Source: Acheta domesticus
Lineage: Eukaryota > Arthropoda > Insecta > Orthoptera > Gryllidae
DNA: 64,000 nt
Reading direction: 5' to 3'
Assembly: GCA_031308135.1 (NCBI GenBank)
Contig: JAHLJT010008446.1
Span: 165,218,006 to 165,282,005, forward strand
The notes under the pieces are model-generated. The model had not been told where the DNA came from and ran no database searches. It saw nothing but the letters and a program-made list of their open reading frames with translations. Below are positions 10,440 to 21,305 of the stretch, piece by piece. Made by a program: the position numbers and the translations under genes. The stretch's first letter is position 1. The number at the start of each line of letters is the position of its first letter.

Positions 10440-11439
10440 NNNNNNNNNNNNNNNNNNNNNNNNNNNNNNNNNNNNNNNNNNNNNNNNNNNNNNNNNNNNN
10501 NNNNNNNNNNNNNNNNNNNNNNNNNNNNNNNNNNNNNNNNNNNNNNNNNNNNNNNNNNNNNNNNNNNNNNNNNNNNNNNNNNNNNNNNNNNNNNNNNNNN
10601 NNNNNNNNNNNNNNNNNNNNNNNNNNNNNNNNNNNNNNNNNNNNNNNNNNNNNNNNNNNNNNNNNNNNNNNNNNNNNNNNNNNNNNNNNNNNNNNNNNNN
10701 NNNNNNNNNNNNNNNNNNNNNNNNNNNNNNNNNNNNNNNNNNNNNNNNNNNNNNNNNNNNNNNNNNNNNNNNNNNNNNNNNNNNNNNNNNNNNNNNNNNN
10801 NNNNNNNNNNNNNNNNNNNNNNNNNNNNNNNNNNNNNNNNNNNNNNNNNNNNNNNNNNNNNNNNNNNNNNNNNNNNNNNNNNNNNNNNNNNNNNNNNNNN
10901 NNNNNNNNNNNNNNNNNNNNNNNNNNNNNNNNNNNNNNNNNNNNNNNNNNNNNNNNNNNNNNNNNNNNNNNNNNNNNNNNNNNNNNNNNNNNNNNNNNNN
11001 NNNNNNNNNNNNNNNNNNNNNNNNNNNNNNNNNNNNNNNNNNNNNNNNNNNNNNNNNNNNNNNNNNNNNNNNNNNNNNNNNNNNNNNNNNNNNNNNNNNN
11101 NNNNNNNNNNNNNNNNNNNNNNNNNNNNNNNNNNNNNNNNNNNNNNNNNNNNNNNNNNNNNNNNNNNNNNNNNNNNNNNNNNNNNNNNNNNNNNNNNNNN
11201 NNNNNNNNNNNNNNNNNNNNNNNNNNNNNNNNNNNNNNNNNNNNNNNNNNNNNNNNNNNNNNNNNNNNNNNNNNNNNNNNNNNNNNNNNNNNNNNNNNNN
11301 NNNNNNNNNNNNNNNNNNNNNNNNNNNNNNNNNNNNNNNNNNNNNNNNNNNNNNNNNNNNNNNNNNNNNNNNNNNNNNNNNNNNNNNNNNNNNNNNNNNN
11401 NNNNNNNNNNNNNNNNNNNNNNNNNNNNNNNNNNNNNNN
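10440..11439. other. Scaffold gap of exactly 1000 N
   Basis: The run is exactly 1000 N, a conventional placeholder. Open frames spanning it are artefacts. The flanks on either side are near-identical in the same orientation, so the true gap may be zero or negative. Confidence 0.95.
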
Positions 11440-11443
11440 CCGA

Positions 11444-11690
11444 TTTGACCACGCCATACCGTTGCGGGCGTCTCTAAGTAGCCGCCATACTGATTCAAAA
11501 ATGTCAAATTTGTCAGTAATCCATGTATGATAGGTACACACCTGACACAAATATTTTTCAATTCATTTTAACGTCTAGAAGACTTGTCGAAAGATTTATA
11601 AGTATGGACGTATAACAGGTACACGTGCCATACTAATGTTTCTTCAACTGCTATCGTGCCAATCCATTTGAATTTGATGGTCATACAATA
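11444..11690 (+). repeat. Second copy of the gap-flanking sequence
   Basis: This matches 10208-10439 almost base for base, from GACCACGCCATACCGTTGCG to the TTGATGGTCA region. The differences are mostly single-base indels in short homopolymers (GCGGCG/GCGGGCG, CTTCAC/CTTCAAC, CAATCC/CCAATCC). That pattern looks like unmerged noisy contig ends. Confidence 0.8.
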
Positions 11691-12055
11691 TTGTATAGAG
11701 TCCAACAGATATCCCCGGTTTTGGTGAGTGTACCACTTGGGGCATGTGTTTGGAACTTCGAGAGCGGTACAGATTTGCCAATGGAGGTAACTACACACCC
11801 TGTCGTGTCTTTTCAAGTATTCGCTCTTTGCTAGAATTGGACAAGCTCAGACGATATGTCCATGGAATGGTTTGAGACTTCACGATTTCTTGAACTTTTT
11901 TGTGCCACACATTTCATGTTCAGTAGCATCACAAGTTCAGAGTCAGTATTATTCGGCGTGTCTAGCAGAGATTTCTTTGCAATGCGTCTTGTTACACTAA
12001 CAATGCCTCTATTTCCCACTCGTCATATTTCATGACCTGCCGCTTTAGAGTCATT
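11650..12055 (-). mobile_element. R4/Dong-like LINE fragment (internally deleted)
   Basis: On the minus strand the frame MGNRGIVSVTRRIAKKSLLD matches the copy at 12789-13532. It is followed by EYLKRHDRVCSYLHWQICTA and PNTCPKWYTHQNRG from the region after the RT. The zinc-finger segment between them is deleted, and beyond about 11650 the sequence becomes unrelated. It is a dead fragment separate from the next copy. Confidence 0.65.
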
Positions 12056-12061
12056 GATGAC

Positions 12062-13545
12062 TGGCTATATTATATTATATTATTATTCCTCTATATCACG
12101 ACTATAGATGTTATGTGTCGGCTGAATATAAAATCTACTCCAGGTTGCAACCGGCTACCTAAAAAGTAGATCTAGAGACTGTCGCTGCCTATACAATACT
12201 TTGCGCAAAATGTGGGCTGTTCCAAATAAAGCGATTTCTTGCACTTCTCAGTCCTTTGCGTTACCTGGGAGTTTAGACAACTTCTTACACAAATTTTGCG
12301 GAACAAATCCCAGAGCACCGATAACTATCGGTACGACCTGTGCTTTTACGCCCCACATTCGGCTGATCTCGATTTCCAAACTCTTGTATTTAAGACGTTT
12401 CTCTGCCTCCTTGGTAACGACGTTTTGATCGCAAGGTACAGCAACATCGACAATTAAACACGACTTGTTCTCCAAATCCCGGATAACTATATCCGGTTTG
12501 TTTGCCGCTATCGCGCGATCAGTTTGAATTTGTTGGTCGTACAATATCGTACACAAACCAACAGACGTCACCGGTTTTGGTGAGTGTTCGTACCACTTGG
12601 GGCGTGTGTTCGGAACTTCGTTAGAGGGCGGTACAGATCTGCCAATGGAGGCAGCTACACGCCCTGTCGTGTCTTTTCAGGTATTCGGTCTTTGCTAGGA
12701 TTGGACAAGTTGAGACAATCTGATCATTAGTTTCTACGTGTTCCTGACAAATGCGGCATTTATCATCTTGGGAAATTTTGAGAACCGCTTAATCATGTCG
12801 TGTTCTCAACGCCTGATCTTGGGCAGCTATTACAAGTGCTTCCGATTCTGGCTTCATTCTTCCCTTTTTAAGCCACATAAATGATTGATCTTTATTGATC
12901 TGCACCTTGTCCATTCTTTTTAGATATTGTCCGTGGAGTGATTTGTCTCTCCACGATTTCTTTAACATTTTCTGTGTCTCAAATTTCATGTTAAGTAGCA
13001 TCAGAAGTTCAGTATCTCTGTCATTCTGGGTGTCTTGCTTAGTCTTGTTCGCAATGCTTCTTGCTACACTTACAATGCCTCTGTTTCCCATTCTTCGGTC
13101 AGATTTCATGACCTGCCTCATTAGTGGGTCGTCTTGATGGCTGACTACATACTTTCCCATCCCGGTTATTGCATTGTGCCAGGAGGCTTCAATTTGTCTC
13201 AGGCCTCTTTCTCCTTCCTTACGTGAAACATAAAGTCTATGTACATCAGCTCGGAGGTGGGAAACATGATGCATTGTAAGCTGTTTTCTGGTTTTTTGAT
13301 CCATGATGCGAATTTCCTGTTCAGTCCAGTCTACTAGTCCGAAACTGTATTCCGCTAGAGGCACTGCCAAACTACCTATTGCTGATATTTTATTCCTTGA
13401 GTTCAGAGCGGACTGCATGACAAGTCTCACTCTTCTACAATACTCCTTGCGAATTCTCTCTTTCATTGTGTCGTTCGAGTTGGTCTCACATTCTTCAATG
13501 CCCAGATATTTGTAAGTTTTACCTAAGCACACGGCTAGTTTCGAA
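12062..13545 (-). mobile_element. R4/Dong-like LINE (restriction-like endonuclease class), 3' half
   Basis: A long minus-strand frame (12789-13532) encodes the RT thumb and following region: YKYLGIEECET, ALNSRNKISAIGSLAVPLAE, HLRADVHRLYVSRKEGERGL. A second frame (12248-12571) carries the restriction-like endonuclease signature KPDIVIRDLENKSCLIVDVA (PD...D type). The element ends beside TTATATTATATTATTATTCC (about 12070-12090), a TAA-type target repeat when read on the minus strand. It is 5'-truncated near 13545, so the RT active site is missing, and frames are broken between domains. Confidence 0.8.
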
Positions 13546-13886
13546 TGTTCTAGTTTTCAAAATACGCTTCGTTGGTGTTTCTATTATTAAACTGTATCGT
13601 ATATTTAAACGATTAGGGTAGACATTATTAGACAATAGGGTAGATATTATTTCTGAGGAAACGTGCGCAGTTACATATCTACCTCGCACGAGACGTCTGC
13701 CATGCAGTTTTTACTATTTTTTGACGAAAATAAGTCAAATCAAATTAAATAAAAGAATAAAGCCATTATAAATACGCTAAAGAACCATAAAACGTTTAGT
13801 AATTAGCGATTTTATTCTTCTAGGATACAGATTAGTTGTATGTAATCAAAACAATTACATGACAATTTTCACAAACATAAAAAATC

Positions 13887-13892
13887 TTTATT
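13887..13892 (-). terminator. Polyadenylation signal of the centrin gene
   Basis: Read on the minus strand these bases are AATAAA, starting 17 bases past the centrin stop codon (13909-13911). A canonical hexamer this close implies a very short 3' UTR, ending within about 30 further bases. Confidence 0.7.
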
Positions 13893-13908
13893 CCATACTT
13901 GATGAATG

Positions 13909-13998
13909 TTAATACAAACTTGTTTTCTTCATAATTCTTAAAAATTCATCTTGGCTGATCTCACCATCGCCATCTCTATCTGCTTCATCTATCATTTC
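13909..13998 (-). CDS. CETN2: Centrin (caltractin), last coding exon: EF-hand 4 and C-terminus
   Basis: Thirty codons including TAA encode EMIDEADRDGDGEISQDEFL and end IMKKTSLY, the invariant tail of CETN1/2-type centrins. The EF-4 loop DRDGDGEISQDE has canonical calcium ligands at positions 1, 3, 5, 9 and 12. The exon follows a TTTTAG acceptor and joins in phase 0 to ...TDEELQ of the exon at 28653-28837. Centrin acts in centriole and basal-body duplication and, in the nucleus, with the XPC repair complex and TREX-2 (family knowledge). The CETN2 symbol marks the closest vertebrate type; insect orthologues are often called centrin-1 or caltractin. Confidence 0.93.
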   Translation of the reverse strand, partial: EMIDEADRDGDGEISQDEFLRIMKKTSLY

Positions 13999-14019
13999 CT
14001 AAAACAAGAAAATATACTT

Positions 14020-14600
14020 AATATACAGAAATATGTACAATAAACAAACAGTTTTAAAAAAACTAAAGTCGCATCAACCTATGTGGATATTAGTAGAGCT
14101 ATGAATTACAGGTACAATCTAGTAGCGAAATAAGTAAATATAAATGTCGCAAAAAAAAAAACGCAAACGAAATACGTGGGATAATTTATATATATTCCTA
14201 AGTATGCAATATATTTTAGATCATATTTACATTTAAATAAATTTATTCATTAAACTTGAGTAACTTGTTACGTGAGTTGAGCCCCGAAGTTCAGGCATTT
14301 CTTTTACCTAAAATAGGCAGGCAAAATGGCTTTATGTTAACTAAAATTGGCATAAAAATATTCAATCCCAGAATGAAAATGTTTGCAAAATTCTACAGGT
14401 TTTTTGAAGGACTCTAGAACATACAACGCATTATAGCCCTGAATTTAGCTCATCTAGTCGATCAGAGACGAACAGTGTGATCAGACATCTTCTTTTTAGA
14501 TACATTTTCCGCTAAGACACGAAATTGAGGAGCACTCAACCATGGGTTTTTACGAACGCGATGAAGTACAAATCATTCCTTCATATTCTCATAATTGATT
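14020..14600. other. Centrin intron, no recognised element
   Basis: AT-rich intronic DNA between the last centrin exon and a repeat gene fragment. I see no exon, inverted repeat or protein similarity in it. Confidence 0.5.
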
Positions 14601-14627
14601 AATAATGGCATATTCCCGTTGTAAGCG

Positions 14628-14893
14628 TAAGCCAGACTTTTTGTTATGTGTGTGGCGTCTTCCTGGGATCAAAAGCAGAAAAGCATAGAATAAAGGATGC
14701 TAATATCTTCTGCTTAGCATACAGTTCATATTTTGGTATGCCTGTGGGAAACCAAGACAAGAACTGGGCACCACACGTCGTATGTGGATGTTGCAAATCC
14801 ACTCTCGAGGTCTGGTACAGAGGAGAAAACAGAAAAATGAAATTTGGTGTACCAAGTATTTGGCGAGAACCCATAGATCACCTCTCCAAATAA
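14628..14893 (+). pseudogene. N-terminal Cys-rich module of an amplified arthropod repeat gene
   Basis: The frame reads TFCYVCGVFLGS, then SSYFGMPVGNQDKNWAPHVV, CGCCKSTLEVW and KFGVPSIWREPIDH. I recognise this as the start of a protein family present in many copies in arthropod genomes: a CYVCG pair, DK.WAPH, C..C and a (V/I)WREP..H motif, likely zinc-binding. Its C-terminal region appears downstream at 15505-16030 on the same strand, so both probably came from one insertion. The expected DCYFC motif after WREP is absent, and the frame ends in TAA. Function unknown. Confidence 0.6.
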
Positions 14894-14979
14894 AAACGCT
14901 CTCCAACAAATTGACAGACTAAGAATATGGAATATGGAGATAGAGAATGCCATAAAGGAAAAGAAGAAACATAAAGAAT

Positions 14980-15440
14980 ATGTACAAAAGAGAACAGAAG
15001 AAAAACGTAATTATGCTCGTAAAATAGTACGACAATCCCACTAACAATCCTGGGACAAATTAATATCCAACATAGAAAACGACATAGACAAGAAATAGCT
15101 TATAAACTTATGAAGCAATTAAATAAAACAGGAAGAGATACGGTACGCGTCCTCACTATCGACACAGATGAATGGATTAATCACTTTACAAATCTATGGT
15201 TAGAACAATGACTTGAAGCGATAAACAACTCCATACAAGAATTTGGTGGAGGTGATCCGTACCAAGGAGATTATATATTCAAGAATTACAAGAAGCTATA
15301 CACCAAATGAAAAATAGAAAAGCACCAGGTATAGGTGGAGTAAATACAGACCTGATCAAATATAGGGGACTTCTCCTAGAATTCAGACTCGTAAATCTGA
15401 TAAGATGGCCACAAAAACGTGAAGTGGGAACCCCTTATTG
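14980..15440 (+). pseudogene. LINE reverse-transcriptase N-terminal fragment
   Basis: Plus-strand frames contain KLMKQLNKTGRDTVRVL and EWINHFTNLWLEQ, then MKNRKAPGIGGVNTDLIKY (about 15306-15362). The (N/G)KAPG.DG.....LIK motif is diagnostic of the first RT block of non-LTR retrotransposons. It lies between the two halves of the arthropod repeat gene and seems to have inserted into or replaced its middle. Stops and frameshifts are present. Confidence 0.6.
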
Positions 15441-15504
15441 AGCAGGAAAATATGCTAAAACCTCCCCTCCATATTAAACGTGGATTCATCTAGCAATTTA
15501 GATA

Positions 15505-16030
15505 CAGCATCAGATATAGATTAGATATAGCATCAGATGTAATGAAGTACCTCCAGAATGTGTTCCCCAACAATCAGAAGCTAAGATAAAGAATGGAATT
15601 TTTGTGGCCTCCCAAGTGAAAAAAATACTTCGTGATGACATTCATTAGTAAGATTCTACCAGTTCAAAGAAATGCCTGGAAGAGCTTCGGAGATGTGAAT
15701 GGTTTCCTAGGTAATTACAGAGTGGACAATTACAAGGATGTGGTAAAAGATGTTTTGAATAACTTCACATCAATAGGGTGCAGAATGTTTCTAAAGTTGC
15801 ATGTACTCCACTCACATCTGGATGTTTTCAAGTCTCATATGAGTGCATATTCAGAGGAACAAATATATAGTTGTAAGGTTTGTAAGGTTCCATAAGGACT
15901 TACAGTTGTTTGAAAGAAGGTACCAGGGAATGATATAATGAGGGAATACTTTGTGATTATATCTAGGGACTGATCAGAGAGAGTGATGTAATGTACAAGA
16001 GGAAATGTAGTAAGATAGTTCATTTTTAAG
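15505..16030 (+). pseudogene. C-terminal part of the CYVCG/WREP arthropod repeat gene
   Basis: Frames give MKYLQNVFPNN, AKIKNGIFVASQVKKILRD, then (15632-15895) NAWKSF, FLGNYRVDNY, SIGCRMFLKLHVLHSHLDVF, and finally ERRYQG near 15912. This is the conserved end of the family whose N-terminus is at 14628. The usual FLGN...NY...V..LL...LGC.MSLK.HFLHSHLDFF order is clear. Several frameshifts and premature stops show it is dead. The transposon class that carries this family is not known to me. Confidence 0.6.
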
Positions 16031-16042
16031 CACACTGTACAT

Positions 16043-19000
16043 CAGGGGCGTAGCGTCCATGGATGTGGGTGATGTGTTACATACTCTGACAATATCAGCT
16101 ATTTTATTTTAAAATGATTGTAATTGTCAAATTGTTATTTTCTTTTTCTACTACAAAATATTTCATTATACCAAACATTGCGCCATTGAGAACTCGATTC
16201 TTCACAAGAATGAACGAATTTTTCTGAAATGCCGCCTAACCTGCGCTGTGAATCATCAGATGCACCGTGACCCGTTACATCCAGGGTGCCTACCGGGGTG
16301 CCTACGAAAAAGCGAAACTTTACGAAACTTCATTGTTCTCTTCGGTGTTTGTGAAAGAAGGAGGTTAATTAATGAACATTGTCGTTTTATTTAAGTTTTA
16401 TTACCTTATTTTAATGCATTTAGTAACTATATATTTGTAGCCAATTAGGTTAGGGATTCTGCTGGTTGAATGCAGTAGGGTATGTGACTGCAATCCACAT
16501 CTGTGCCCTGGAATGGCGAACACCACGCGATCCAAAGTGCCTACATAATTATGGAGTCGTATTTTAATACAAATTATAGCACATGAGAAATAGTTAATAT
16601 ATTTGTAAAAAATATGAGAGGATAGAATTTTATTTAAACAGCCAACACAGGCTATGTTGAGCAATACAACGGTGGTATAAGGGAAAATAGGGAAATTCTG
16701 TCACACTTCATTCGAGTATATACTCTTTGGTTGTATGCTTTTTTGGAAGACAAGGGCTTGTATTTTCTAGCCATAATGAAATAGGGGATCATCAAATAGA
16801 GAAAATTCCATGTAATATATAAGTGAAATAATGAAATATGATAAAACTGTGATGATGAATGACGGATGAATATGACGGATGATATGAAAATTCCAGTGTT
16901 TTCGTGCAATTTCACCAGAAATTCAGATTCATTGGATTTCAAGTGTACGCACGGTAATGTCCCAAAAATAAAATTTCTAAAGCCTCATTTGTCTCCGCCA
17001 TACTGGATGAAACCCTTGATGTAAGCAGCAAAAAGGACTACTGTCAACTGCTTTTCATTAAGTGTCTGTAAATTGATTTTCTCTTTCCTATTATATTTTT
17101 ATTATAGAGCATTGTTTCCCATTTTATAAATTAGGCCAATTCTATTGGTTTCGAAATGATATGAATGGGACAATTTTGAAAATCATTGGGTTTGATAGTG
17201 CTCTGTTTATTAAAGTACGAGGACACACATTTATATTTTGCTAAGTCGTGAACATAAGTCAACTTTTTACTTTCCCGTACACGTGCGTATACACGGAGTG
17301 ATATACGTAGTATAGGGAAAGTTATGTAATGCTGCGCGAAAAAATGGCAAATTTTCGACGGAAAAAATTTCATTGCTGGGCCATGATAACGATAAAATGG
17401 ATAAAACCAGTTGCTAAATTAAGAAAAAAAATCCCCTGACACGTGGCGTAGCCAGAAACCCACTTTTGTGGGTCCTTGATATCGAAAAACGAATTGAAAG
17501 GAAAACGTCCGTCTGTGAACACTGCTAGAGCCTAAACCATACGTACGATTTCTTCCAAAATGGATATTCCCCGGTCGATCTGGTTCTAGTCGAAGCTTTG
17601 AGATTTTGAAAATGGTTCTTTAAAATTTGGGGTACTGTACATGAAGACCCCGAACATTTTCAAAATTTTCTCAAAAACGGCTGCAATTTTTTTCTTTAAA
17701 TTTCTTGTATGAATAGAGTAAAATACACTTATTAACATGGCATAGGTGCGATTTCCACGGATAACTCTGAATTTTCGAAAATTGTGAAAGTTTGAATTTT
17801 TTCGGCGTCTCTCCAACTACAAAATTGAAGATAGAGATTTTTCCTTCAAGTAAAATATGCTCTCCAAAGTGAGTTCTTTGTTTAAGGTCATGTACGTTGT
17901 TCTCAAAATTTTAGTAGTTTTCGCGCAATATTGCATCCAATATGTACAATTTTAAAAAATTACAAAAACTAGATTTTCTCAAAAACGGCTCTAAATTTTT
18001 TCTTTAAACTTTTGGTAGCTATAGCGCCTAATGTATTTTATGAGATGACAAGAACCTGATATTGCTTTATTCTTTTGTTTTTTCAAAAATTGCAAAAATG
18101 TATTTTTTTTACTTGTCTCTCGCTTCGTTAATATTTACATTAGCGGCGATGTTTTCACATTATTATATTTACGAGTACACGTGCTTTAAATAATGTCAAG
18201 TAAAGTTTATCGAAAACACAACCGTTTTCAATGAAATCTAGCTCAAATTTACGCATTTTCAGAAACGCTCAAACGCCATTTTCTCATAAATGGCTAAAAA
18301 AATTCTTCAAACTTTCCGATCGGATAGTGCTAATTGCACTCCTTAATATGACGTAATCTTTATTTTGACGATTTTTTTTTTCCAAAATTACACACAAGTA
18401 ATTGTTTTGAAACATCTCCCACATCTTTAATATTCACATTACCAGCAATTTGTAAACATTATTATATTTGTGAGTGTATGTGCTTCCAATAACTTCAAAT
18501 AAAGTATTTTGAAAAATCAACAATTTTCTATGAACATGAGCTTCAAATTTCGCATTTTTAGTTGCAAACTCAATTTAGTTAAAACGCAATTTTCTTTAAA
18601 ACGGTACAACATTTTTAAAAGAAAATTGCCATTTAGGGCTAGGTTTTTGTTTTCTTTAATATTCTAAAATTAATATTTTCGTTCTACCAATAGGAAACCG
18701 AATAACTAAGAAAATGACAAAAAAATGTACTTTTGGCAGTGATAGATGGTAGCTGGCAAGAAAGAGTATGTAGCATTTCCGAATAGCTAGCGAAGACCCA
18801 AGGAAATAGAAAACTAATACGGGAAAGTCTGTGCCATTCTGTAGCACCACTAGTTCTAACTTTCAACCAGTAAACTACATGAAGTACGTGAGCCATATTA
18901 TTTTACTGGATCAGTTTTTATTTTAAATATACAAATTATTTGTGTGCTCTAATTGATCAAAGTGACAGAAATGGTATTGGTGAATGAGAAATATTTAAAT

Positions 19001-19075
19001 TATAATTAAAGTTTTAAATTATTTTCTCATTTCTCAAGTTACATACCCTAAGCCAAAACGCAGGCTACGCCACTG
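16043..19075. mobile_element. hAT transposon, about 3.0 kb, with exact 8-bp target duplication
   Basis: The left end begins CAGGGGCGTAGC and the right end, reversed, begins CAGTGGCGTAGC, typical hAT terminal inverted repeats. The 8-base duplication CTGTACAT flanks it exactly (16035-16042 and 19076-19083). Inside, about 16960-17055 encodes AILDETLDVSSKKDYCQLLF, matching the first-Asp region of hAT transposases of the ZMYM/DUF4371 type. Most of the transposase is gone, and a 1.6 kb repeat U copy occupies 17269-18860. Confidence 0.85.
17269..18860 (+). repeat. Repeat U, long copy with variant palindrome, inside the hAT
   Basis: It starts with an ACTTTCCC...GGGAAAGT inverted pair (17269-17322) followed by TTATGTAAT, then AAAACGTCCGTCTG and GAGCCTAAACCATACGTA. 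It ends with the landmark that on the minus strand reads GTGCTACAGAATGGCACAGA (about 18820-18845). Lying fully within the hAT, it must have inserted later. The interior repeats CTCAAAAACGGCT-type and CTCATAAATGGC-type phrases several times, suggesting internal duplication. No protein similarity. Confidence 0.6.
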
Positions 19076-19349
19076 CTGTACATGATATGTAAGCATTTTC
19101 ATGTACTTTAACACTTTTGTCATACATATTTACTGCATTCACATCTTTTCAAACGTTATATTTAAGAATTTCGTTTGTTTTGTTTTATGAGTATATGTAA
19201 ACAAGCATTCATTGTTTCAAATACATGTATTTTGCTAAAATTAAGAAAATCGACGTCATTTCCGTAAACACAATTTCCCATATGAAAAATTGTTTTTACA
19301 TAGTGTTTCAAAACATACTGCATCAGAAACAACAACCAAATTAACTTAA

Positions 19350-20035
19350 CCTTCCAGCGGGCGCGCTGTCGTAAATTTTACGACAATAGCAGATTTTTTG
19401 TTTTGCTGTCAACTCATTGTTGTCAAAGATTTCTGCGTTCTTGGTATTCCTTGACGGTATCATTGGTGATGCATTCCTGTAGCCACTGTTTAGTTTGCAC
19501 GCTATAATCAATTTTTGTAACGCTCTATTCGGGATAAGTGCATAGTGACGTAAACTTTACGCTGCGCTGGCTGTTGTGCTAAAATACTGTATAAAAATTT
19601 GGCCTAATCGAAATTTTCTGTAAAATGTCCAGATAAAGAATTCATGTGAACGAAAATCAGAATATTCTCTAAGAGCTGTCTGATTGGAGGGAAGATCATG
19701 AATTGGATAGTAAAGAAGTAGTGAAGTAGTAGTAGTAAGACAGTAGTAAAGAAAGATAGTAGTGACAGTAAACGAATGTTGAAAATGTAGACGAGTATCA
19801 GAACGATTTAAATCAGAACGATACTGGATCGGAACAAGATCTTTTTGATACTAAATAGGAACGTTTATCAACGGATATGTTTTTTTGGTACTAAATACCA
19901 TTCTTAGATATTATAATGCGACATAAAATTCCATTGTTCTACAAATTCTTTGATTTTTTCAAGAGTCATTGAATATCGTAAAATTTACGACACGCGCCTG
20001 CTGGTGTGAACATTTTACGCGCGCCCGCTGGAAGG
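19350..20035. mobile_element. piggyBac-type MITE with TTAA target duplication
   Basis: Seventeen-base perfect terminal inverted repeats (CCTTCCAGCGGGCGCGC) are flanked by TTAA on both sides (19346-19349 and 20036-20039), diagnostic of piggyBac elements. A second, subterminal palindromic block GTCGTAAATTTTACGAC lies just inside the left end and is mirrored near 19975-19992. The interior (686 bases in total) has an acidic/serine-coding look around 19670-19860 (for example DWREDHELD) that may be a relic of the transposase N-terminus, but the catalytic domain is absent. Confidence 0.9.
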
Positions 20036-20480
20036 TTAAACAAAATCTTGTTACATGGTGATATCGAATGTTTCTTCATTCGTAAATTTCATCATGTATG
20101 CCTACGCTGCAATGAAGGTTTTTTAAAGAATGCAACAGTTTGTTACAATTATGAACTACCGCTCGTAAATACTTTCATAGGCGAAGGTCTAACATTACAA
20201 ATTCTCTCGATTGATTGATTAGGGTTTAGAGGGCGCTTCAACTGCTAAGGCTATTGACGCCCATGTCGAAGTATTTTAAAAGGGAATAGGTTCAGTAAGT
20301 GTTGCAGATGGAACTTACCCCCTAATTAAAAGCATGCACATGAAAAGAAACTTGAATTTTGCATCGAGCATTCAAGTACATATGGCTAAAGGAGAACATA
20401 AAATAAACACGTAAAATTCATCGTAACACTCAAAATTGGCTGTAAAGGGGCCAAAAACTATAAAACACTATTCCTATCTC

Positions 20481-21284
20481 TCAAATAAGATCATATATTC
20501 CGCTTTCCCTCAAAAAACAAAAAAGTTTTGTGAGCGCGGAATCGTCATCCCCGAGCACCTCCCTTAGCGAGTTGCCCAGGCCATGTCTTCGTCGGTTGCC
20601 AACAAATTTCCTACAGTTCAGGAGAACGTGTTCCACAGAAAGAACCGTCCCGCATGAGTCACATATGGGAGGAGTTTCTCCTCGAAGGAGAAAACCGTGA
20701 GAAAAGTCATGTGTCATGTGTCCGATACGAAGACGGGTTAAAATGACTTCCTCACGCCTAGAGGAGCGAGATAAGGAACACCAGGGAATTACAGAATTCT
20801 TTATCCCACTTAGTTTAAAAGTGGAATTGTGCCATTCTGTTTGCCACGCTCTAAACAAGAACCGTTTCAAGTAAGCCTTAACATTGGACAATGGTACAGC
20901 AGGAACGTCGATGCGAGTATTACGAGTAGCTGTTTTCGCCGCCTGGTCAGCCAGCTCATTCCCAGTGATTCCCACATGGCCTGGAACCCAACTAAGAACC
21001 AGGTCATAGTGGCGGGACAGAAGACTATGAATAAGGTTTTTACCTGATTTTGTCAGGTAGTCTGACGAAGGACGGGAGATAGCTTGAAGAGAGCTGATGG
21101 AATCAGAACAGAGAACTACTCGCCGCGACGTCGTTGATTCGATGTATTTTAGGGCTTCGAGAATTGCATACATTTCAGCAGTGAATGTACTGCACTGAGA
21201 ATGAAGCCGATATGATTCGGTGGCCCTGATGTAATAAAAACTACATGCCACTGCGTCAATGTGCGATGACCCGTGAGTGTACAA
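20481..21284 (-). pseudogene. I-like LINE ORF2, RNase H domain
   Basis: A 267-residue open frame covers RNase H and the C-terminus. It keeps EMYAILEALKYIE (Glu), VVLCSDSISSLQAI (Asp) and SWVPGHVGITGNELADQAAK (His and final Asp). The first catalytic Asp (usual YTDGS) is His here (MYTHGSS). A CCHC-like CDSCGTVLSVEHVLLNC tail follows, typical for I/Jockey relatives. The open frame is notable given how broken the upstream domains are. Confidence 0.85.
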
Positions 21285-21305
21285 GAATAAATGATCCGGA
21301 TATGC

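Noticed and set aside
10373..11561. Several open frames of 359-385 codons
   Set aside because: They consist almost entirely of N translated as X across the scaffold gap.
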